Origin: Clostridium facile
GTDB taxonomy: Bacteria > Bacillota > Clostridia > Oscillospirales > Ruminococcaceae
Assembly: GCF_014297275.1 (NCBI RefSeq)
Contig: NZ_JACOQK010000001.1
Span: 2,232,001-2,296,000, forward strand
Length of the DNA stretch: 64,000 nt
Reading direction: 5' to 3'
Below, in pieces: positions 42,261 to 50,254 of the stretch (the first letter of the stretch is position 1; every line of letters starts with the position of its first letter). A program made the translations under genes and the position numbers. The notes beneath the pieces are model-generated. The model did not search any database. It saw only the letters and a program-made list of their open reading frames with translations, and was not told where the DNA came from.

Positions 42261-42800
42261 ATGGAATTTCAATTTTGTATTACCGAGGAAGATTATCTGG
42301 CATTTAACCAATATGCCCTGTTAAACAGCACAGCAGGAAAACGTTCATTATTAATTTATCGGTTATGTCTTCCAGCTATTTTTTTATTGCTGGTTTTATT
42401 TTCTATTATGATGGATGAGGATCTATGGTTTATTTTCGTTCAAATTATATTATCTATTATTTTTTCTTTTCTTTTTATTTTATTTTCCAAACGCATACTG
42501 CTCAATTCGGTCAAAGGAACTGTTAAAAATTATAAAAAAGATGGAAAGCTGCCTTATCCTGAAACAGGAAAAGTGATTTTTGGGGAAGAGGGAATCACGG
42601 AAATCACCACGGATATGGAAAATAGAAAGAATTATTCACAGATTGAGAAAGTTTGTGTCACCAGCAAAGGTCTTTATTTGTTTTTCAATTGTTCAGAGGC
42701 ATGTATCCTTACAGATTCCTGTTTTTCAAGCCAGGAGGAGAAAGAACAGCTGCTATCATTCCTACATAACAAAATAGATCCATTCCGCTTTTTCTATTAA
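42261..42800 (+). CDS. YcxB-like membrane protein
   Basis: A 179-residue protein opening MEFQFCITEEDYLAFNQYAL, which is the typical start of YcxB-like proteins. Two TM helices follow (about residues 33-55 and 58-80), then a C-terminal YcxB domain (GKVIFGEEGITEITTDMENRKNYSQIEKVCVTSKGLYLFF). ATG 42261 has AAGGAG nine bases upstream; ATG 42237 is less well placed. Function of the family is unknown. It stands alone. A second protein with the same C-terminal domain lies between gyrA and gyrB. Confidence 0.85.
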   Translation: MEFQFCITEEDYLAFNQYALLNSTAGKRSLLIYRLCLPAIFLLLVLFSIMMDEDLWFIFVQIILSIIFSFLFILFSKRILLNSVKGTVKNYKKDGKLPYPETGKVIFGEEGITEITTDMENRKNYSQIEKVCVTSKGLYLFFNCSEACILTDSCFSSQEEKEQLLSFLHNKIDPFRFFY

Positions 42801-43027
42801 TCGTTTCTTTCGTTAATACCACTAGTGGCTTACACAGTTCTTTTCTCAATAAGGAATTGTAACATTTCACTAGGAAACGAATCAACTCAATATTATTTTA
42901 TTATCAAAATTTTTTGTATGTATTTTATTTTTTTGCAAATTAAAATTTAATATTTTTCTTGCTGTTCCGTCCATTCTTTTTTTGATATAATTGGCTGATT
43001 ATTTCTACATCAAAAGATACCATATAG

Positions 43028-43061
43028 AAAAAGGCTTCCGAATGATTCGGAAGCCTTTTTG
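43028..43061 (-). terminator. Terminator of the rhamnosidase gene
   Basis: AAAAAGGCTTCCGAA/TTCGGAAGCCTTTTT, 15-bp stem, triloop, T-run on both strands. Confidence 0.92.
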
Positions 43062-43082
43062 TGTAGTTAAAAAATCTTAACC

Positions 43083-46000
43083 TTATTTTTTACGTTTTTT
43101 TGTAATGCCAACTGCTACTGCGGATGCTGCCAACAAGCCAATTACTGCTGCTGGAACTGCTATATCTCCAGTTTTTGCTGCATTTGCTTTTGTAGTAGTT
43201 GTTTCCTGTCCTGCCTGTGTAGCATTGTTTTCGGTAGATGGTGTTTGAACTTCTGTTCCATCTATTGCTACCAAGCCATCCATTGCTGCTTTTACAGCAT
43301 TTGCTGCCGCATCTACATCTTCTTGGGTTGCGTTGTCATCAGCCATCACATCATTTGCTTTTGCCAAAGCTGTTGTCAACACACTATAAGATTCTACTGT
43401 ATACGCATTTGCATCCATGCCGTTTGCTGTTGCGATCATTTCTTCCAGGATGGATTTATCCGCTTTGAGACGCAAATTCAACATTGTGTTAAGCAGATTA
43501 TTTTCCGCTGTTTGGATTTCTGCTTCCATCGCATTATCCTTATCTGCAATTAAATCCTGAGCTGCTTTCAAAGCTTCTTTAAATTCTGCCTGGCCTGCTT
43601 CTACATATTTACTCAAGTCAAAGCCTTCTGCCACACTTACTAGGGTCTCCAAAGAAGTAATGTCGCCTTTTACAAAGCCTAATTTATGGATTTCAGTCAT
43701 TAATGCCTGCCATGCTGCATCGACTTCTTTCTGTGTTGCAGTAGTATTGTCACGTACTGCAATAGCGTTATCTAGCGCTGCGGTAAAGGATGCCTGTACA
43801 TCTGCAATGACATTGTTAAATTCATCAGAATCTTTTTGTTGTTGAGCGTAATCAATTACAGTATTTAAGATGCCTTTATTCGCGCCTTGCTGGAATACAA
43901 ATTCACGTGTTCCACCGCCTACTGTTACCAGTTGTTCAGTTTCGGTGAAAGTACTTGTTCCAGAGTTTCCATTTTTATCTACAAAGTAGCCGCCTTCGAT
44001 TTTTGGCAGTACAACGGTAGCTTCAACGTTGGTTGGTACCGTTACTTTTAAGGTGTAATCTTCACCACTACCGGAATATGCTACTTCTACAAAACCACGT
44101 TCCGTTGCAAAGCGACCTTCCGCATGGTCAAGGATATCCCTTGCAGGGTCAATAGTAACTGTTTTTGCACCAGCTTCTGTTACAGTAACACCTAAAATGT
44201 TCTCTAACATTTCCGCACCAGCAGCTGCACCCCAACCATGGGATTGACTCTGGCCATGTTGCCATTGTTCCCAAGTAAAGGTTGCATCATATTGGTCAAT
44301 CAATTGTGCCCAACCATAATCTTCGGTATTTGTCAACAGTTTTAGTGCTGCATCAGCACGTCCATTATCAAACAGTGCCTGTACTAAGATATCAGCTGTC
44401 ATTGGACCTTGTTTCATACCCATGGAAGCCACATAGTCTACCATGCTATCAATTTTATCTTCTGGTGCAATACCAAATGCCAATGCGTAAGAAGTAGAAT
44501 GTTGCCCATTATGGGTACTCTGTGTACCATCGGACATCAAACCGTCACAGTAAACACCGTCTTCTGTGATCAATTTTTCATTCATGGTCTTTTTCAGGTT
44601 TTCCGCACGAGTAGTATAATCCTGAACTTCTGCTGCATCTTTGCCTAATTCTTGAGCGACATCCGCAACAACATCAAATACACGTACCGAAAGTGCGTTT
44701 ACTGTTGTTCTAGCAGCAGCATCCATATCATAATCGAATCTACCTGGAGATGGCCAGTCTACAATACCATATTTATATTCGCCGCTTCCTCCTGGTAAAT
44801 TGGTTACCAAACCAGCTGTTGCACCCTCAGTTGCAATTGCCCTTGTCGCGTAATCCGCTGTATTTTGGAGATAGGGGTATGCAACTTCTAACAATTCACG
44901 GTCGCCGGTTTGCATATAGTATCTCCAAATCCAAATTGGCACATTTAAACTGAAATCAGGGATATCCCTTTTATTATCTACGTTTGGATATACAGAGTTA
45001 TAACGTCCCAGATCATCGCCAGAATTCCAGTAGCGGTTCGCAGAATCAAAGAACTGCATAATTGCTTTTCTGGAAGTTGCTCTTTCATACAAGCTTGTGG
45101 TAGTAATTGCACTGATATTAACAGAGTCTTGTAAGAACTGGCCTTTTTCACGGGTTGGTGTATCTACAAACTGGTTTTGTGCGGAGTACAGAGCGGAATC
45201 TTTCATTAACTGGTAAACCTGATTGAGCATCTCATCCGATGTTATCAGAGTAGAATCACGGTCTTCTGGTACTTCCTGGTACAAAATCGTTGCTGTAATA
45301 TCATCTTTTGTAAATGTCTGACCTACATTTGGAATCTGTAGATAACGGAATGCCAAATAATCCCATGTATGATAAGTTTGAGCCCCATCTTTTTGGGTGT
45401 AGATAAAGGTCATCTTTGTATTTTGGGTAGAACTGTTGCTGGTATTTACTTTTCCATCTTCTTTCAGCTCATAGCCAGTTGTTAAGGTTAATTTTTGTCC
45501 GGCTTTGCCGTTCGCAAAATTAACGGAGAAACGTGCTGGAATCACCCGTCCAAAGTCTACAATGGTTGTGCCGTCTTCCAATGTCGTGATGGTTTCTGGT
45601 TTTATATTTTCTTCTTCGGTTACATGGCCAAGTTCAGGATTCACATTGGTAAATGGATCGGTTGGATGTTCCCCTAATACGTAAACCGGCTGCCAGGAAG
45701 AATCGTCAAATCCTACTTCAGAGTAGTTACCGATCGCTTTTCTGGCGTCATATTCTTCTATGAAGTCACCTTCGCCATTTCGTTTTGAAGAACCAGACAG
45801 TGGGGCTTCTTCCGCTACCCAGTCCTCTCCAGTAGAGATGGTTTGGTAGCTTCCATCGTTGTAGTAAACAACAATCTCACCCAACAAACCTGGTTTTCCT
45901 GCTGCACGTCCTTGGCCACCACTATACCAGCGGTCCAAAATGCCGATGGAGATAGTATCGTCATCGCCTAATGCTTCGGTAATATCCCAACCTTGATAGT

Positions 46001-48203
46001 GGGTTTCGCTGGAATAGTCAAAGGATTGTCCACGGCCAATTCTTGTTCCATTGATGGATAATTCATAATCGTGGGCGGAAGCCATATAAGCAAGCGCTTT
46101 TACAGGCTCTTTGCCTTCTTCCAATTTTTCTTCTTTTCGGGCGTACCAATACATGTTGGAACCAGTTGCTGGAACGGTATCCCCATTCCATTGGGTCATT
46201 CCATTGTCAAATTTATCTTCTAACAGGATAGTTCCATCCGCACCTGTTACTTTTACTTCACTAAATTTACCAACTTCTGTTCCAGTGGTGCTTTCCCGGA
46301 AACCGATAGTACCTTTTGAATAGGTGGAATCTGTTGTGGTATCCACCAGTGTTCCATTGATATAGGTTTTAAAGGTATCGCCATTTACATCAATCGTAAC
46401 ACGGTAAGCCTGGCCTTGTTTAATATCGCATTTAATTGGGTCTTTTAAGGCAGTAAATTTGCCATTTTCCTGTACATGAACTTTTAATCCAGTACCAGGG
46501 ACAATCTGCCACATGTACCCGCTATCTTTATCTGTCGCGCGGAACATAATACCAGCAGCAGTTTTTTCCGCAACCACACGCATGGAAACGGTATAGTTAT
46601 CCCAATCGGTTCCAGTTTTCGCCAGGATAACCCCATTGGTATTACAATTTGCCCAATTATTTCCATCAACCTGGCTCATCACCGTAGTATTACTCCAACC
46701 ATCAAAACCTTTGCTGAAATCAGCAGAGAGGTAGGTTTCGGTATTATCATTCACTTTAATTGTAGAAGCTGTTGTTCCATTGCTGAATTTATAATGGTCT
46801 AAATTTTGAAAATCTTCTACCATCAATTCTGTTCCATCAGCAGCTGTTACTTTGATATTCTTGTAAGTACCTCCTTCGCCTTCCGCATGGCGGAACCCAA
46901 AGGTACCTTTCATGGAAGTATTATTTTCATCTACATAGGTATCAAATAATTCCCCATTGATATAGGTTTTAATGGTATTACCCTTTAATTCGATGGTAAA
47001 GTGGTAGTAGGTATCAGCCTTAAAAGAATATTGTAGAGCACTACTTCCATCCAATTTATTGAACTTCCCATTGGTCATGGTATGCCGCGCTAAGCCACCT
47101 TTATTTCTGGTAAAGTTCCACATATAGCCTGTTTTAAAATCGCTGGTGGAACGCAACATTACACCTGTTGCATCTTTACTTGTGTTATTAATTTGAGCAT
47201 CAAAATCAATGGTATAGTCAGTCCAGTCATATCCCTGGTCATTTAAAATGATTTGGGAACCACTGTCTTTTGTGCCGGCTACATAGATACTATCAATGAC
47301 AGATGCTACAGAAATAACAGAAAGTTTTTCAAATTTTCCCGCCTGTCCTTCTTCTTCATAGAAACCAACTGTACCCGACGCAAAAGTTTCATCTGTGGTA
47401 ACGTCTATCTGTATGCCGTCAATACTGGTAGTAATGGTATTGCCATTGGCAACAATATTCATGGAATAATAAGCGTTTTCCATAATATCCATTTCTACAG
47501 TGCCCAGGTCTTTTTTCTCGCCATTTACCAAAGCGGTTTTTGTTAAACCTTTCCCTGGTACCAATGACCAAATGTAAGCGTTATTGCTGTCTGCTGCACG
47601 GAACGCTACCCCTGCAGCACCTTTCTCCGCGTTCACATCTACATTCAAATTATAGTTTGCCCAGCCTGTCCCTGCACTGTACATGGTTAACCCACCACCT
47701 TGTACATGGGCAGCAGTGCCAGAAGATTCGATGGTAACAGGAGTACCTGGCTTTTGAATCCAGCTTGCATTCCAGTCTTCATCCGATAAACCAGTAGCAA
47801 AAGATGCTGGTTCACTGGTGCCTTTTAATCCGGTAGAATCCCAAGTAGTTACCGTCCAGCTATATGGATGAGCTGGATCCAATTCTGGACCTGTATAAGG
47901 AATATTGGATTGTTCAGAAGATTCTACTTTATTAGAATCCCAAACTACCTCATCTGTTAGGTCATCTTTTACAATAATCTGGTATGCAGTTTGTACATCG
48001 TCCAGGTCAACATCCTGGTTCCACCAGCTAAAAGTAGGTGCCTCCACATTTAGTGGCTTTTCCAATTCATTGGTTAATAAGCCATATGGCATTGGTGCGT
48101 TGACGCCATCTTGAGCATTTGCTGGCGCTACCAAAACAGTACTTAACATTGCAGCGCTTAACAGCAATGCTGACATGCGTTTTACGCCTTTTTTCTTAAA
48201 CAT
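43083..48203 (-). CDS. Large surface GH78-type alpha-L-rhamnosidase with ConA-like and FIVAR repeats
   Basis: A 1706-residue exported enzyme. Order: signal peptide (cut after residue 30, ANA); fibronectin-like N-domain of GH78; three to four ConA/DUF1080-like lectin modules (about residues 160-690), each with GxxFRAxDxxxxYxW- and IDVTTDxTFxxGTxGFxE-type motifs; the Bac_rhamnosid_N domain (ELSINGTRIGRGQSFDYS); the (alpha/alpha)6 catalytic domain with DTPTREKGQFLQD (general acid region) and DATFTWEQWQHG (second Glu); a C-terminal beta domain; three FIVAR-like helical repeats (about 1450-1650); and an AAKTGD-TM-KKRKK tail like a sortase signal lacking the LPx residues. It should remove terminal rhamnose from plant glycans outside the cell. 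It is expressed alone. Confidence 0.9.
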   Translation of the reverse strand: MFKKKGVKRMSALLLSAAMLSTVLVAPANAQDGVNAPMPYGLLTNELEKPLNVEAPTFSWWNQDVDLDDVQTAYQIIVKDDLTDEVVWDSNKVESSEQSNIPYTGPELDPAHPYSWTVTTWDSTGLKGTSEPASFATGLSDEDWNASWIQKPGTPVTIESSGTAAHVQGGGLTMYSAGTGWANYNLNVDVNAEKGAAGVAFRAADSNNAYIWSLVPGKGLTKTALVNGEKKDLGTVEMDIMENAYYSMNIVANGNTITTSIDGIQIDVTTDETFASGTVGFYEEEGQAGKFEKLSVISVASVIDSIYVAGTKDSGSQIILNDQGYDWTDYTIDFDAQINNTSKDATGVMLRSTSDFKTGYMWNFTRNKGGLARHTMTNGKFNKLDGSSALQYSFKADTYYHFTIELKGNTIKTYINGELFDTYVDENNTSMKGTFGFRHAEGEGGTYKNIKVTAADGTELMVEDFQNLDHYKFSNGTTASTIKVNDNTETYLSADFSKGFDGWSNTTVMSQVDGNNWANCNTNGVILAKTGTDWDNYTVSMRVVAEKTAAGIMFRATDKDSGYMWQIVPGTGLKVHVQENGKFTALKDPIKCDIKQGQAYRVTIDVNGDTFKTYINGTLVDTTTDSTYSKGTIGFRESTTGTEVGKFSEVKVTGADGTILLEDKFDNGMTQWNGDTVPATGSNMYWYARKEEKLEEGKEPVKALAYMASAHDYELSINGTRIGRGQSFDYSSETHYQGWDITEALGDDDTISIGILDRWYSGGQGRAAGKPGLLGEIVVYYNDGSYQTISTGEDWVAEEAPLSGSSKRNGEGDFIEEYDARKAIGNYSEVGFDDSSWQPVYVLGEHPTDPFTNVNPELGHVTEEENIKPETITTLEDGTTIVDFGRVIPARFSVNFANGKAGQKLTLTTGYELKEDGKVNTSNSSTQNTKMTFIYTQKDGAQTYHTWDYLAFRYLQIPNVGQTFTKDDITATILYQEVPEDRDSTLITSDEMLNQVYQLMKDSALYSAQNQFVDTPTREKGQFLQDSVNISAITTTSLYERATSRKAIMQFFDSANRYWNSGDDLGRYNSVYPNVDNKRDIPDFSLNVPIWIWRYYMQTGDRELLEVAYPYLQNTADYATRAIATEGATAGLVTNLPGGSGEYKYGIVDWPSPGRFDYDMDAAARTTVNALSVRVFDVVADVAQELGKDAAEVQDYTTRAENLKKTMNEKLITEDGVYCDGLMSDGTQSTHNGQHSTSYALAFGIAPEDKIDSMVDYVASMGMKQGPMTADILVQALFDNGRADAALKLLTNTEDYGWAQLIDQYDATFTWEQWQHGQSQSHGWGAAAGAEMLENILGVTVTEAGAKTVTIDPARDILDHAEGRFATERGFVEVAYSGSGEDYTLKVTVPTNVEATVVLPKIEGGYFVDKNGNSGTSTFTETEQLVTVGGGTREFVFQQGANKGILNTVIDYAQQQKDSDEFNNVIADVQASFTAALDNAIAVRDNTTATQKEVDAAWQALMTEIHKLGFVKGDITSLETLVSVAEGFDLSKYVEAGQAEFKEALKAAQDLIADKDNAMEAEIQTAENNLLNTMLNLRLKADKSILEEMIATANGMDANAYTVESYSVLTTALAKANDVMADDNATQEDVDAAANAVKAAMDGLVAIDGTEVQTPSTENNATQAGQETTTTKANAAKTGDIAVPAAVIGLLAASAVAVGITKKRKK

Positions 48204-48634
48204 GTTAGTGTTTACCTCCTTTTCTTACGTTCAAATTAGACTTTTTATGGTCAACACTACTCTTTTCTCTTTCCGCCTCCTTCAACAAACGAAATGTATA
48301 CTTTATCATTCAGTCAAAAAATAAGTTTTCTCCCCTGCTTTAGAGGGGTTTTTTTATCTAAGTTTAACCGAACGAAAAAGTATACCCAATATATGCACAG
48401 CTACATATAAAGCAATTTTATTATAGCACGATCAATTTTTGATTTCAAACTCAATAATTAACAAATTTAATTTTTAAAAAATAGAAAGTTTTCACAAAAA
48501 CCGTAAACAGTTGTATTGTTTGCCCGTTTAAATTCAAACAGAAAATTACCACTTTGATAAAGTTTTATCTTGGTATACGCTTATAAGAAATATGCATTAT
48601 TTTGCGTAATTCATCCAATTGTCTTTTTAACAAC
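48204..48634. other. AT-rich leader of the rhamnosidase gene
   Basis: About 430 bp with no gene. It must contain the rhamnosidase promoter. The pairing of CCCCTGCTTTAGAGGGG (48333..48349) makes a small hairpin followed by T-run, which could be an attenuator or a terminator for plus-strand read-through. Confidence 0.4.
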
Positions 48635-48676
48635 AAAAAATGCTTTAAACCCAAACAGGTTCAAAGCATTTTTTGG
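48635..48676. terminator. Bidirectional terminator in the intergenic region
   Basis: AAAAAATGCTTT/AAAGCATTTTTT with an inner AACC/GGTT stem. No gene ends close by on either strand, so it may belong to a lost gene or to an untranslated RNA. Confidence 0.65.
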
Positions 48677-49330
48677 TACATTGATTTCGAAATCATTAGA
48701 GAGATACTATGTTGATGGATACAATAAAAATAAAATTATAAAGTCGAATCGTAAAATGAAAAACTGATTTGTTTGTTGTAGTGATGCAGCATTTGGTTGG
48801 TTTTCCAACCATTTTACAAAATAAACCAGATTGAATATTCGCTATCTTCGTGCCTATGAATTTCGTAAGGAAATGATACCTAACTTCCAGTATTTTATTG
48901 CCCAATGTAAGATGTAACCGCCTTTACTGCCCCTAGTAACCGCTAACATCTTGTACTGTTTTCAAGGAATGGACGATTCCTTGTCAAGGTTATTTCTCTA
49001 ATCTCTCATTCACATTCTCAATGCCATGGTTCATCTTTGGTTGATTCTCTCAGAGCTAAGGATCAATGTTTCTTTCTTCCGGATCGGAAGATATTAGGTA
49101 ATGTTGCCTCCGCAATGTTACCTGTATTTTGTTTGAAACAATTCATCGATTTTGTCAATTTCATGTTTCTCTCTTCTCTTTTGATAGAACACTTTTTATC
49201 TTTTTTTCGAAACAAAAAGTATTCTCTTTTTTCTTTTTCTATTCTCCGTTACTTACAAAAACAACGTGATAAATCCTTTTGTAAGCAACAACCTTATTAT
49301 ACAACAAAACATTAATAAACACAAAGGTCA
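48677..49330. ncRNA. Hairpin-rich non-coding segment, nature unknown
   Basis: About 650 bp with less AT than its flanks, no credible gene, and a series of perfect hairpins: TGATTTCGAAATCA (48682..48695), GGTTGG-TTTT-CCAACC (48795..48810), CAAGGAAT-GGACG-ATTCCTTG (48963..48983), TCTTCCG-GAT-CGGAAGA (49075..49091) and AGGTAATGTTGC-CTCC-GCAATGTTACCT with two G.U pairs (49096..49123), the last followed by GTATTTTG like a terminator. On the minus strand CCTTGAAAACAGTAC resembles sequence common in Firmicutes rRNA spacers. It could be a structured RNA, a decayed rRNA-spacer fragment or a repeat. The type is a placeholder. Confidence 0.35.
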
Positions 49331-49546
49331 TAATAAACGAAGATAATCCTAAAATTTAGTGAATCCACCAATGGTTTTTAACAATTTTATTAATTAAATA
49401 TTGTTTTAACAAATAACATTTAATATTATTATTCAATATATATTTATAGACAATATATTTAACTAAAAAAATAAAATCTTTTTTTTAATTTCGTTTTTAT
49501 ATTAAAATACAAAAAATGAATATCATATACAATTGTATACAAAAAT
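49331..49546. other. Extremely AT-rich spacer
   Basis: About 215 bp with very little G or C and no gene or recognisable signal. Confidence 0.6.
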
Positions 49547-49575
49547 ACCCCTTGTTTTTTATACAACAAGGGGAT
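49547..49575 (-). terminator. Terminator of the zinc-ribbon gene
   Basis: CCCCTTGT/ACAAGGGG stem and TATTTTTG tail on the minus strand, about 10 bp past the stop. Confidence 0.8.
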
Positions 49576-49584
49576 TTTTGTTTA

Positions 49585-50019
49585 TTACCAGAACAAACCA
49601 GAAATAATCCAGTCTGGAATCATAGCATTTTCATATAAAATCATTCCAACTCGAACCAATGTGGCAACCAAGGAAATCGAAATTCCGGCAACCGCTAAAC
49701 CTTTTAGATGCTTACCAAAACATCCAATTAATGAAGTAATCAGCCCCAATGGCAATAAAATAATAGCGAAGGTAAACAGACCAATAATAGAGCAGATAAA
49801 ACCGATAATGGCACATACATCACACCAGTTGTAACCTTCCCTTTGTGGGATAGCAACAGGAGGCATTACATTTGGTACTAGTGGAGGCGCCACTGGTTGC
49901 TGATATTCCGTTGTGTAGGAACTGGAAATCTCCATATCCTCATCCAACCGTTCCCCACAGGCCTTACAGAAGGTAAATTCGTCATTATTGGGTGTATTAC
50001 AATGTGGGCATACTTTCAT
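49585..50019 (-). CDS. Zinc-ribbon membrane protein (DUF4190-like)
   Basis: A 144-residue protein with an N-terminal zinc ribbon, CPHC at residues 4-7 and CKAC at 18-21, a Pro-rich linker (residues 35-58) and two to three TM helices (about 65-105 and 110-130). This ribbon-linker-TM layout is common in clostridia with no assigned activity. Its own promoter lies in the 235-bp gap to gyrA, and a terminator follows, so it is monocistronic. AAAGGGG precedes the start. Confidence 0.8.
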   Translation of the reverse strand: MKVCPHCNTPNNDEFTFCKACGERLDEDMEISSSYTTEYQQPVAPPLVPNVMPPVAIPQREGYNWCDVCAIIGFICSIIGLFTFAIILLPLGLITSLIGCFGKHLKGLAVAGISISLVATLVRVGMILYENAMIPDWIISGLFW

Positions 50020-50215
50020 ATTAAAAACCCCTTTCTGCTACTTTTTCTTCTCATAATAAAATTTAACTGTTTAACTTTATCATAACAGAAAACCACCTAT
50101 GAGTTATCACATAACTATGAAATTTTTATTTCATTTATCCAACAAAATAAGGAAAGGAATAGCAACTGCCACAATTTATTTTTCTCCAATTTTTTCTGGA
50201 AACTCATATAAAACA

Positions 50216-50249
50216 AAAAATTCCGGTAGTGTTCCTACCGGAATTTTTA
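50216..50249 (-). terminator. Terminator of gyrA
   Basis: AAAATTCCGGTAG/CTACCGGAATTTTT stem with 5-base loop and T-run, 6 bp past the gyrA stop. Confidence 0.92.
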
Positions 50250-50254
50250 ATTTT

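Noticed and set aside
48696..49315. Small open frames in the hairpin-rich spacer (48696..48905 minus, 49037..49315 plus)
   Set aside because: No ribosome binding site, composition not protein-like, and they run through the hairpins. The region is better described as non-coding.
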